From NCBI RefSeq assembly GCF_034720595.1, contig NZ_JAYESJ010000001.1:2878001-2942000 (forward strand): a DNA stretch of 64,000 nucleotides, written 5' to 3'. The notes beneath the pieces are model-generated. The model had not been told where the DNA came from and did no database searches. It was given only the letters and a program-made list of their open reading frames with translations. A program made the position numbers and the translations under genes. Below, one piece after another: positions 57,083 to 64,000 of the stretch (position 1 is its first letter; the number at the start of each line of letters is the position of its first letter). The DNA is from Rhizobium sp. CC-YZS058. Its GTDB lineage: Bacteria; Pseudomonadota; Alphaproteobacteria; Rhizobiales; Rhizobiaceae.

Positions 57083-57136
57083 CGCGCGGATGAGACCACC
57101 GCTCGGGCTACGCCCTCCCGGGGTCTCATCCGCGCG
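57083..57136. repeat. Strong hairpin after the istB relic
   Basis: CGCGCGGATGAGACC and GGTCTCATCCGCGCG are perfect 15-bp arms around about 24 bp. Hairpins like this end some IS21-type elements and would also stop transcription from the exonuclease side. Confidence 0.7.
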
Positions 57137-57280
57137 CCACAGCGGCCGACTTTTGCGCCGCCGCATGGCCGGTTTCTACTCCGCCGTTGACAGGTTGGCG
57201 GCTTCGCGTGTTTGTTGACGAACGTCAGTGAGAGGGGCCGATGCGAACTCTTAACTTCGTCCCATACGCGTTCGCCGCGC

Positions 57281-58177
57281 TCACGTTCTTGCGAACTCGT
57301 GCGATCTGTTAGCACCCACCGTGTGGAACACGGTCACATTCCAGGCGACTGACGGCCGCGTGAAGTCCATCTGCCCGATCGTCAGTGTGTCGGCTTCGAT
57401 TGAAATGCCTTCTGATCTCGCCGTCTCCCAAGGAAAGACCACTCTAGGCAACGAGGATATGCGCTCAAACGGTTTTGCGTCAAAGAAAGGTCGAAAGCCC
57501 TCCTCCGGATCCAATCTTCCGATCGTATGGAGCAGTCTGCCGAACGCGATGTCCGTTCGCAGCGCCGCCGTCATGAGCGCGTGTACATCTTGATGGTAAG
57601 AGAAAGCTTCGTGCTTGAAACCCTGACGTCCTCGTCCCTTGCTGTGGACCGCAGCATCGTACCGATCGACGCCATTAGAAGTCTCCATGATGCAATAGCC
57701 TCGCACGACGAGATTGGACCGGTCAGGAACAGCCTGTAGTGGATTTAGGAATCGATCGTTGTGCTTGAGCAGGTTGCTGATCTCAGCCCAACCGTCGCGA
57801 GCTTTCTTCGCCTTAGAAACGTATGCTGACACCGACTCTTGGTGAACATTCCAGTTCTCGATGGCCGTCCCTACCTGCTTCTCCTGATACAGATCCATAA
57901 ATTCCGACCATTTCCGAAGAAGGAAGTCGTAGGATTGAAGCGCGACGCGCTCGTGTTCCTCGTCGCAGCCGCCCGTCGCGGCGAGATCGTCAAGGAAACG
58001 ATTAAGAGCTGCGAGAAGCTCGATACGCCGCCTGAAGCTTTTCCGAACGAAATGCTCAATTGGGCCAAAGGCGTTCCTATTATGCATCTCGTCCGCGAGG
58101 CATGCGTAGTTGGAATATATCCGGCCGCGCTCAAAATGTAATCTGTGAATCATGATCTGATTATGTCCGTAGTACAT
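57281..58177 (-). CDS. Hypothetical protein at the right end of the island
   Basis: This 298-residue soluble protein has a largely helical N-terminal half (FRRRIELLAALNRFLDDLAA; DFLLRKWSEFMDLYQEKQ) and a mixed C-terminal half (VVRGYCIMETSNGVDRYDAA; FHTVGANRSHEFART). No motif was recognised. The start at MYYGHNQIMIHRLHFERGRI lacks a good ribosome site; ATG at 58153 (MIHRLHFERG) is an alternative. It is convergent with the exonuclease and lies between an IS relic and palindrome copy 5. Its codon use looks less GC-biased than core genes, as expected for island cargo. Confidence 0.65.
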   Translation of the reverse strand: MYYGHNQIMIHRLHFERGRIYSNYACLADEMHNRNAFGPIEHFVRKSFRRRIELLAALNRFLDDLAATGGCDEEHERVALQSYDFLLRKWSEFMDLYQEKQVGTAIENWNVHQESVSAYVSKAKKARDGWAEISNLLKHNDRFLNPLQAVPDRSNLVVRGYCIMETSNGVDRYDAAVHSKGRGRQGFKHEAFSYHQDVHALMTAALRTDIAFGRLLHTIGRLDPEEGFRPFFDAKPFERISSLPRVVFPWETARSEGISIEADTLTIGQMDFTRPSVAWNVTVFHTVGANRSHEFART

Positions 58178-58473
58178 TGTTAACGCGGAGCAGAAGCACA
58201 CACGTCGGTGGCCGATCTGTCCGACGCTCTAAACGTGCGGCTCGTCCAACTCTGCGACGAAGTGCTGCCCCCAACCCTAGTTTTATAAATTTGGAACGGT
58301 AGGGCATCCGCGTGAGGATGTCCAACGTCCGCTTTCCAACCTTGTTGAAGACGCCTCGAATGTCCGCGAAGGAGGCGGGAGCGGACTGACATGAACGCTT
58401 CGAGGGCTTTCCGCAATTGGCGCGAAGCGGTCATGCGTGCGGTGACCCGTCGTATGGCCAACTGGCCTGGAAA

Positions 58474-58490
58474 GCGGAAATTACTTCCGT
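58474..58490. repeat. Recurring palindrome, copy 5
   Basis: GCGGAAATTACTTCCGT, about 120 bp inside the candidate attR and so at the right border of the RT/exonuclease/hypothetical block. Confidence 0.7.
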
Positions 58491-58508
58491 TCCGCGCCCC
58501 ATATTGAT

Positions 58509-58517
58509 TGATGCCCA
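58509..58517. promoter_or_regulatory. TGATGCCCA motif near the right end
   Basis: This is the same 9-mer as the three sites next to the integrase gene at 28544-28583. It lies 95 bp inside attR, which suits an integrase arm site. Confidence 0.4.
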
Positions 58518-58611
58518 AAGCCAGGGCACAACGGTGGCGTCCATGGTCGCTCGCGATGGGAAAACAGAGGGAATTTCAAGGCTATTCAGCTAAGCTATTG
58601 AAATCATGTGA

Positions 58612-58631
58612 GAATCCAGGTTCTCCAGGCA
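58612..58631 (+). repeat. Candidate attR
   Basis: GAATCCAGGTTCTCCAGGCA matches the tRNA-Gln 3' end (28471-28490) at 18 of 20 positions with a 12-base exact run. It probably marks the right border of the island; the two mismatches are unusual for a young insertion. Confidence 0.65.
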
Positions 58632-58678
58632 GTCCATTTCGGGTCTCTCTCTGGCGTAAATCTGGCCGGTGTTCCTTA

Positions 58679-58734
58679 CCGATAAAAGCGGTGTCTTCTC
58701 AACAAGTTAACGAATTCTGAGGTCCTTTTATCGG
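58679..58734. repeat. Inverted repeat just outside attR
   Basis: CCGATAAAAG (58679-58688) and CTTTTATCGG (58725-58734) are perfect 10-bp arms 36 bp apart. They may be ends of a small lost element or a protein-binding pair. Confidence 0.5.
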
Positions 58735-58976
58735 GCCATCCGTCGTGCTAAAACTGGTCTCGCAAAATCGGCTGGGGACCCGCGATCAATGACTGCAACG
58801 GGGCCATGAGCGGGCTGTCCGCTTCGATCTGTTGAACCGATGAAGCGGACATCCCGTTTAAGCTAGGATTGGGTGCTGTCCGCGGCAGAAGGACGAGCCG
58901 TGTCGCGGAACCTGCGCGTAGTCATGCAAATGTATTCCGGAGGATCTCCCGGCGTCACCGCTTGTTTCTTTCTCCA

Positions 58977-60479
58977 TCACCCCTCTTGAAACGCTTCCTC
59001 CCGCTTCTTCCTGACCGACGGCAGAACAACCACAAGCAGCATGATTGCCGCAATCAAGAGGAGGCCCGCGCTCAGCGGCCGGGTAAAGAGGACGCTCGGG
59101 TCACCCTTTGAGAAGAGAAGCGTCCGGCGCAGGAATTCCTCCATCATGGGCCCGAGGATGAAGGCGAGCAGCATGGGCGCCGGCTCGACGTCCAGTTTGC
59201 GGAAGAGGTAGCCGACTACGCCAAACAGCGCCATGGCATACACATCAAACAGGCTGTTGTTGACGCTGAAGACGCCGATGGCACACAGAGCGATGATGGT
59301 GGGGAACAGGAAGTGGTAGGGAATGGCGATCATGCGCACCCACAGGCCGATCAGCGGCAGGTTGAGCACGAGCAGCATCAGATTGCCGATCCACATCGAA
59401 GCGATCAGTCCCCAGAATAGCGCCGGCTGTTCCGTCATCACCGACGGTCCCGGCTGTATGCCCTGGATGAGCATGGCGCCGATCATCAAGGCCATTACCG
59501 AATTCGATGGCAGGCCGAGTGTCAACATCGGGATGAACGACGTTTGCGCACCGGCGTTGTTGGCCGCTTCCGGCCCTGCCACCCCTTCAATTGCACCCTT
59601 GCCGAAACGCTGCGGCTCCTTTGAAAGGCGTTTCTCCAGCGAATAGGAGCCGAAGGAAGCAAGTGCTGCTCCACCACCGGGCAGGATGCCGAGCACCGAA
59701 CCCAGCGCCGTGCCGCGGGCGATCGGGCCGATGATTCGGCGCCAGTCCTCGCGCGTTGGCATGAGGCCGGTTACCTTGCGGGTAAGCAGCGTGCGCTCCC
59801 CTTCCGCCTCCAGATTGGCGACAATCTCGCCTAGTCCGAAGATGCCCATGGCAAGGACGACGAAATTGATACCATCGGAGAGCATGGGTACATCGAAGGT
59901 GAAACGCGGAACGGCAGAGTTGACGTCCGTGCCGACCATGCCGAGCAGCAATCCGGTTAAGATCATACCGAAGGCCTGCAGCAGCGAGCCAGACGCCATG
60001 ACGACGGAGGCGATGAGGCCAAGTACCATGAGCGCGAAGTATTCTGCTGGCCCGAACTGCAGCGCCACCACCGCCAGGGCAGGTGCAAAGAGCGCGATCA
60101 GCAGCGTCGAGATCGTTCCGGCAATAAACGAGCCGATGGCGGCAGTCGATAGGGCTCGTCCCGCCTGGCCCTGACGGGCCATCTGATGGCCGTCGAGCGC
60201 GGTCACCACGGAAGACGGCTCACCAGGCAAATTGACAAGGATAGCGGTTGTGGAGCCTCCATACTGGGCGCCGTAATAAATGCCCGCCAGCATGATGAGT
60301 GCCGTTTCCGGCGGCAGGCCGAAGGTCAGCGGCAAAAGCATGGCAATGGTTGCAACCGGGCCAAGGCCCGGCAGCACGCCGATCGCCGTACCAAGAAAAA
60401 CGCCAAGCAGGCAATAGCCGAGATTTATGATCGACGAGGCAACCGTGAGCCCCATCCAGAGATTAGACAGCATATCCAT
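58977..60479 (-). CDS. tctA: Tripartite tricarboxylate transporter, large membrane subunit TctA
   Basis: This 500-residue inner-membrane protein has about 12 hydrophobic helices and the TctA signatures GVLPGLGPVATIAMLLPLTF and YYGAQYGGSTTAILVNLPGE. GILPGGGAALASFGSYSLEK is the second repeat. It is the permease of a sodium- or proton-coupled TTT system that works with a periplasmic TctC receptor. The start MDMLSNLW at 60479 has GAGGA about seven bases upstream. It is downstream of tctB, 10 bp apart, on the same transcript. Confidence 0.95.
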   Translation of the reverse strand: MDMLSNLWMGLTVASSIINLGYCLLGVFLGTAIGVLPGLGPVATIAMLLPLTFGLPPETALIMLAGIYYGAQYGGSTTAILVNLPGEPSSVVTALDGHQMARQGQAGRALSTAAIGSFIAGTISTLLIALFAPALAVVALQFGPAEYFALMVLGLIASVVMASGSLLQAFGMILTGLLLGMVGTDVNSAVPRFTFDVPMLSDGINFVVLAMGIFGLGEIVANLEAEGERTLLTRKVTGLMPTREDWRRIIGPIARGTALGSVLGILPGGGAALASFGSYSLEKRLSKEPQRFGKGAIEGVAGPEAANNAGAQTSFIPMLTLGLPSNSVMALMIGAMLIQGIQPGPSVMTEQPALFWGLIASMWIGNLMLLVLNLPLIGLWVRMIAIPYHFLFPTIIALCAIGVFSVNNSLFDVYAMALFGVVGYLFRKLDVEPAPMLLAFILGPMMEEFLRRTLLFSKGDPSVLFTRPLSAGLLLIAAIMLLVVVLPSVRKKREEAFQEG

Positions 60480-60489
60480 TGGACGGTCC

Positions 60490-60966
60490 TCAGGAGGCGA
60501 ACAGAGGTGAAAGCCAGCTTCCGATGAGCGGCATGGGTACCCCCAGTCCCTTGACGAAGACCAGCGTGCAAACAGCGACAAGCGCCACCAGAGCGGCGAG
60601 AGAACGAACCGAAAGGGCAAAATGATCGCTTGCTAGGGCGGACACCAAAAGAAGCCCGGTCAGCGCCACCGCCAACCCTGCTCCTGTCAGCACTAGGCCG
60701 AACAAGCACACCGATGCCGTGACCAGCAGCAGCCCCCTCCAGTTGATCGGGCCTATCGGGTCCCCATCCCGTTGCAGGCTGCGCAGCAGCGATACGAGAG
60801 CGACCAGGATTAGCAGACCGGAAATGACCCTTGGAAAATATCCGGGTCCCATGCGGCCGGCCGTGCCGAAACTATAATCGGTTGCAACGACTAAACCGGC
60901 GATGCCTAGTGCTCCATAAAGCAGCGCACTGCCAAACTCTTTCGCCGATCTTATTTTCAGTATCAT
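60490..60966 (-). CDS. tctB: Tripartite tricarboxylate transporter, small membrane subunit TctB
   Basis: This 158-residue protein has four hydrophobic helices with the TctB pattern (SYSFGTAGRMGPGYFPRVIS-like motif: DYSFGTAGRMGPGYFPRVIS). It pairs with TctA in the inner membrane. It begins 1 bp after the regulator gene stop and ends 10 bp before tctA, so the three minus-strand genes form an operon headed by the regulator. Confidence 0.92.
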   Translation of the reverse strand: MILKIRSAKEFGSALLYGALGIAGLVVATDYSFGTAGRMGPGYFPRVISGLLILVALVSLLRSLQRDGDPIGPINWRGLLLVTASVCLFGLVLTGAGLAVALTGLLLVSALASDHFALSVRSLAALVALVAVCTLVFVKGLGVPMPLIGSWLSPLFAS

Positions 60967-60967
60967 A

Positions 60968-62107
60968 CTATCCTCCCGGTTTATTCTTGGCCTGGCTCGA
61001 CGGGCCTTCCGTGGCGCTAGATGCCGCCAGAAGCACCGAGTGCCCCTCGATTTCGTGCATGGTGATTAATGAAAGTCCGTAGGGTGCTTGCGGATCTCTC
61101 CACCGGCTTTTCAGCCGCGCATAAAGCGCCTCGGCCTGTTCCTGGGCGCTATAGCCGATCAGGTGGAAGAAGCCTTCCCGCTCAGCCTCGACGTCGCTGC
61201 GGCCCAGAAGGACGATCGAGATATCCTCCGGCACTCGAATGCCGCGGGCATGCAGACCTGCTCGAAGTCGCTGGCCACTCTCGATGCCCCAGACGAGCGC
61301 GCCCCGCTGCTTGCCTCCGGGTTCGCGGGAAATGGCAGCCAGCCGCTCCAGCACGGCTAATTCGAACTCGCGCGATGGCAGGGAAGGCAGCAGGTCGGGC
61401 TCGTGCAGCAGCGTGGCGGGGGAGGCCTCCTCTTGAATCTGCCGGTATCGATGCAGGCCGAGTTCATTGGCAAGAAAGGAGTTCGCCGTCGTGATGTAGT
61501 GGATATGCTGATGCCCGCCTCTCAACAGCAGGCGGACCGCCCGTTCGACCGGTCTGCCCCATTCGAAGCCCACGGCATCAACATCCGTGCCGACCAGCCA
61601 TGCGCCATCAACGATGACATTGTCCGACTTGCGGCGGAGCGCCGCCAGCATCTCGACGGGCATCTGCTCGAACGAATTCTGTATGACGCAGGCATCAAAA
61701 CGCGGCAGCGACTGCAGCACGCGGCGGGCATGATCGGCATTGGAATAGGCGACTTCGAGCGTTATATCGCCGCCATCTGCCACCATCGCTTGTAGCCGAT
61801 CCATAACGAAACGGGCCCGCTGCGTGGCGCTTGGCCGGCGCAGCAGAATGACGCTGCGCCCCTTTTGTGGCAGGATGCGCGCGCCTGCTGCAGAAGAGTT
61901 GGCGCCGCTTCCGACGAAAAAAGTGCCGCGCCCGACCTGCGCATCAACGAGCCCTTCCTCCTTCAGCGCCTGCAGCGCACGCTGAACCCCCGGCTGCGAT
62001 ATCTTGAAATCGCGCATGAGGCCACGAACTGTCGGCAACCGATCTCCCGGCTGCGCCGTCTCGGCCAGCGACTTCAGATAGTCTTGCAGCTTCCCAATCT
62101 TCTCCAT
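60968..62107 (-). CDS. GntR-family regulator with LacI-type ligand domain
   Basis: This 379-residue protein has an N-terminal winged helix (GDRLPTVRGLMRDFKISQPG followed by VQRALQALKEEGLV, residues about 22-55) and a C-terminal periplasmic-binding-like domain (from GRSVILLRRPSATQ, with DISIVLLGRSDVEAE), so it is an AraR/GntR-LacI hybrid. Such proteins repress transport operons until an inducer binds. It is the first gene of the tctBA operon and divergent from tctC. Two palindromes in the 159 bp between them are the likely targets. Confidence 0.88.
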   Translation of the reverse strand: MEKIGKLQDYLKSLAETAQPGDRLPTVRGLMRDFKISQPGVQRALQALKEEGLVDAQVGRGTFFVGSGANSSAAGARILPQKGRSVILLRRPSATQRARFVMDRLQAMVADGGDITLEVAYSNADHARRVLQSLPRFDACVIQNSFEQMPVEMLAALRRKSDNVIVDGAWLVGTDVDAVGFEWGRPVERAVRLLLRGGHQHIHYITTANSFLANELGLHRYRQIQEEASPATLLHEPDLLPSLPSREFELAVLERLAAISREPGGKQRGALVWGIESGQRLRAGLHARGIRVPEDISIVLLGRSDVEAEREGFFHLIGYSAQEQAEALYARLKSRWRDPQAPYGLSLITMHEIEGHSVLLAASSATEGPSSQAKNKPGG

Positions 62108-62124
62108 GCCGGCCCCCTATCACA

Positions 62125-62137
62125 ATACAAATTGTAT
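62125..62137. promoter_or_regulatory. Putative operator 1
   Basis: ATACAAATTGTAT, a perfect palindrome with a central A, 18 bp upstream of the regulator start. Confidence 0.7.
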
Positions 62138-62232
62138 CATCAAGAATGTATTTTGGCGTTGAAGAGAAAAACACATTGCTCCAATCGCTAGTCAGTCATA
62201 ATCGATAAGCGAAGCCAACACGAGGCTGTACA

Positions 62233-62247
62233 GATACAATATGTATC
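62233..62247. promoter_or_regulatory. Putative operator 2
   Basis: GATACAATATGTATC, arms GATACA/TGTATC, 20 bp upstream of the tctC start and next to its AGGAGG. It shares the ATACAA half-site with operator 1. Confidence 0.7.
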
Positions 62248-62266
62248 AGATTGAGGAGGATTTTAC

Positions 62267-63250
62267 ATGTTTTACAGGATTGGAAATGCACTGGCGGGCC
62301 TGGCTCTTGCGCTTGCGGTCACAGCTCCGGTTGCCGCGCCGGTCGCTCTGGCTCAGTCGGATGCTCCGCTGACATTGCTAGTCGGCTATTCCGCCGGCGG
62401 CAGCGCGGACCTGGCCGCGCGTATCATTGCCCCCGAGATCTCCAGCCGTATCGGCCGCACGGTCATCGTCGAAAACGCGACCGGCGCCAGCGGCATGATC
62501 GCGCTCGGGAAGCTGGTCAACGGAGCAGCCGATGGCAATACGATCTACTACGGCGGCTTCGACACGGTCGCCGTGCCAATGACTAACGCCAAGGTCAAGG
62601 TCAACTGGGAAACGGATACGATCGCAATTGGCCGAACAACCACGACTTCTATGGCGATGGTCGTGCCGGCCGAGTCCGAGCGAAGGGACATGGCAGCGCT
62701 TATCGCCGCCGCCAAAGCAGCGCCGGAAAGCGTCAGCTACGGTTCTCCCGGAATAGGCTCCGCACAGCATTTGCTGGGCGAGATCATTGCCCAGCGTGCA
62801 GGGGTCAAAATGCTGCATGCGCCTTATCGCGGCGGCGCGCAGGTGACCAATGACCTCCTGGCTGGCGTTCTGGATTCCGCGGTTCTTACACTATCCACGG
62901 CCCTGCCGCTTGCCAAGGAAGGCAAGATCCGGGTGCTGGCCGTTTCGGGACCCGAGCGTGCCGCGCAGCTTCCGGATGTGCCGACGCTGTCCGAATTACC
63001 GGGGCTGAACGGCCTGTCACTGCCGCTGTGGCAGGGCGTGTTTGCCAAGGCAAGTTCAAAGCCGGACTTTGTGGCTGCGCTGGATAAGGCGATTGCGGAA
63101 GCCCTAGCCACGCCGGCCGTGCAGAAGCGCTATGCCGATGTGGGCTTCACTGCAGCGCCGCTCGCTTCTGCTGCTTTCAAGACTTTCGTCGGGCAACAGG
63201 CAGCTACCTACAAGGGTGTCATCGACCGCGCAAAGATCGTTTCGGAATAA
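62267..63250 (+). CDS. tctC: TctC/Bug-family periplasmic solute receptor
   Basis: This 327-residue protein has a signal peptide (MFYRIGNALAGLALALAVTA, cleavage near LAQS), then the Bug fold: LLVGYSAGGSADLAARIIAP, VENATGASGMIAL, SYGSPGIGSAQHLLGEI, LHAPYRGGAQVTNDLLAG. It binds the substrate in the periplasm and delivers it to TctAB. It is divergent from the regulator-tctBA operon and upstream of a lyase gene. The ligand is likely a polycarboxylate, but this cannot be read from the sequence. Confidence 0.94.
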   Translation: MFYRIGNALAGLALALAVTAPVAAPVALAQSDAPLTLLVGYSAGGSADLAARIIAPEISSRIGRTVIVENATGASGMIALGKLVNGAADGNTIYYGGFDTVAVPMTNAKVKVNWETDTIAIGRTTTTSMAMVVPAESERRDMAALIAAAKAAPESVSYGSPGIGSAQHLLGEIIAQRAGVKMLHAPYRGGAQVTNDLLAGVLDSAVLTLSTALPLAKEGKIRVLAVSGPERAAQLPDVPTLSELPGLNGLSLPLWQGVFAKASSKPDFVAALDKAIAEALATPAVQKRYADVGFTAAPLASAAFKTFVGQQAATYKGVIDRAKIVSE

Positions 63251-63264
63251 ATCATTGGTACTGT

Positions 63265-63297
63265 GGCGCCCCGATATTGGTGGCGCCGCGGCTTTTT
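63265..63297 (+). terminator. Possible terminator between tctC and the lyase gene
   Basis: GGCGCC occurs at 63265-63270 and 63282-63287 and can pair, followed by GCGGCTTTTTG. The stem is imperfect; it could be an attenuator rather than a full stop. Confidence 0.4.
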
Positions 63298-63325
63298 GCG
63301 TTCACAGATTGACTGAGGTAACCGC

Positions 63326-64000
63326 ATGACCATCGGCATGTTCACGTCCTTCATCACCCGGCACTGGTTTAGCCCGACCGCGATCCGCATCTGGTCGGAC
63401 GATGCGACCCTGCAGGCATGGCTGGATGTGGAAGCGGCGCTGGCACGCGCCCAGGCAGAGCTCAAGATGATCCCGCAGGACGCCGCGGACCGGATCGCGA
63501 GATGCTGCCGCGCTGAAGGTTTCGATCACGAACGTCTCAGTCGCGAGATCGCCTTCGCGCAACACCCCTTCGTGCCCGTGCTAAAACAACTGGAAGAACG
63601 CTGCGGCGAGCCAACGGCCGGATACGTGCACTGGGGTGCCACGACCCAGAACATCTTCGACACAGCAATTGCTCTTCAGTTGAAGCAGACCCACGCGCAT
63701 CTGACCGACGTTCTGCAGCGGTGCGAGGATCATGTCGGCCGGCTTGCGCAGCAGCACAAGGCAACGCTGCAGGCCGGTCGCACCCATGGTCAGCACGCCC
63801 TGCCGATGACATTCGGTTTCAAAGCGGCCGCTTGGCATGCGGAACTGCGGCGTGGCCGGGAGCGCCTTGCGGCCAGGACTGATGGGGCTTTCTTGGCTTA
63901 TTTCGGCGGCGCCATCGGCACCTTTGCGGCCATGGGCGGCAAGGGTCGGGCCGTGGAGGAAGCCGCCGCCCGGCTGCTCGGCCTTGCGCCCGCAAAGCTA
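63326..64000 (+). CDS. Fumarase/aspartase-superfamily lyase, N-terminal part
   Basis: The frame is open from ATG 63326 (MTIGMFTSFITRHWFSPTAI) to the window end, 225 codons. Signatures are HWGATTQNIFDTAIALQLKQ and AGRTHGQHALPMTFGFKAAA, the first two conserved blocks of adenylosuccinate lyase, 3-carboxymuconate cycloisomerase (PcaB) and related enzymes. The third block (SSxMPxKxN) is beyond the window. A transporter of the TTT type next to it points to breakdown of an imported polycarboxylate rather than to purine synthesis. It begins 75 bp after tctC. Confidence 0.85.
   Translation, partial: MTIGMFTSFITRHWFSPTAIRIWSDDATLQAWLDVEAALARAQAELKMIPQDAADRIARCCRAEGFDHERLSREIAFAQHPFVPVLKQLEERCGEPTAGYVHWGATTQNIFDTAIALQLKQTHAHLTDVLQRCEDHVGRLAQQHKATLQAGRTHGQHALPMTFGFKAAAWHAELRRGRERLAARTDGAFLAYFGGAIGTFAAMGGKGRAVEEAAARLLGLAPAKL

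Larger units (their letters stand above)
28471..58631. mobile_element. Genomic island integrated at tRNA-Gln, carrying defence modules
   Basis: The element runs from the tRNA-Gln 3' end to an imperfect copy of it and has a tyrosine recombinase at its left end. Its genes have mixed base composition, several relics, an IS21 fragment and defence-type cargo. No relaxase, type IV secretion, replication or phage structural genes were seen, so it is a non-self-transmissible island or an eroded ICE. Core-like genes flank both sides. Confidence 0.75.
58178..58976. other. Right-end non-coding region of the island
   Basis: This 799 bp region has no gene. It holds palindrome copy 5 (58474), a TGATGCCCA motif (58509-58517), the candidate attR (58612), an inverted repeat (58679-58734) and a GTCCGCTTC/GAAGCGGAC hairpin (about 58820-58852). 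Past attR it is the upstream flank of the tricarboxylate-transporter locus. Confidence 0.55.

Noticed and set aside
28471..58631. CRISPR array, prophage structural genes or conjugation genes in the island
   Set aside because: No regularly spaced repeats, cas genes, capsid/tail or relaxase/type IV secretion motifs were found on reading; the island is not called a prophage or ICE.
58820..58852. GTCCGCTTC/GAAGCGGAC hairpin as a terminator of tctA
   Set aside because: No T-run on either strand and it is more than 120 bp from the stop; left as an unexplained inverted repeat.

Overview
The window is a high-GC chromosome segment of an alphaproteobacterium, most probably Rhizobiaceae (Rhizobium/Agrobacterium/Shinella/Ensifer type). 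The evidence is the gene content and order: hisZ-hisS, tandem L,D-transpeptidases, plant-type gshA, divergent katA/oxyR, DUF1476, DUF1127, and guaB followed by an MFS gene, rlmE and ppx/gppA. All assignments come from reading the sequence; no database search was run.

1-28,490 is ordinary housekeeping chromosome. It carries histidine/tRNA-His genes, a small copper-type periplasmic module (2142-2991), tag, two YkuD L,D-transpeptidases, NUDIX, PiT phosphate permease, rsmE, gshA, DUF937, DUF1127, a LysR regulator, DUF1232, katA/oxyR, an orphan higA with a decayed higB, a dienelactone hydrolase, a possible lone nuclease toxin, an SDR dehydrogenase, MAPEG, guaB, DUF1476, an MBL hydrolase, MFS, rlmE, a Ppx/GppA protein with a huge disordered N-terminus, and tRNA-Gln(CTG).

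28,471-58,631 reads as a roughly 30 kb genomic island. A 751-residue tyrosine recombinase starts just after the 3' end of tRNA-Gln. The last 20 bp of that tRNA recur with 18/20 identity at 58,612, and a TGATGCCCA motif lies about 55-105 bp inside each end. No conjugation genes are visible; the cargo is defence-like. Module A (31,644-36,074, minus strand) is a PD-DXK-like protein, a small protein, an AAA+ ATPase and a separate M41 zinc peptidase, together an FtsH split inside the AAA lid. Module B is a DUF3102 gene and a GNAT acetyltransferase. Module C (41,091-48,139) is a tightly coupled Mrr-like nuclease, DNA methyltransferase, SF2 helicase and GIY-YIG/T5orf172 nuclease. Module D (48,370-56,865) is a 2,505-residue protein joining a DnaG-type CHC2 zinc finger and TOPRIM domain, a reverse transcriptase and a nitrilase-like domain, followed 3 bp later by a DEDDh exonuclease. 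It is the strongest candidate for an unusual system. A palindrome, GCGGAAATTATTTCCGC, occurs five times and always at module junctions (39,626; 40,516; 40,977; 48,149; 58,474). One copy coincides with the truncation point of a decayed HNH-type gene. An IS21 istB remnant abuts module D.

58,977-64,000 is a tripartite tricarboxylate transporter locus. tctA, tctB and a GntR/LacI-type regulator are on the minus strand. They diverge from tctC and a fumarase/aspartase-superfamily lyase that runs off the end. Two ATACAA-type palindromes in the divergent promoter are likely operators.
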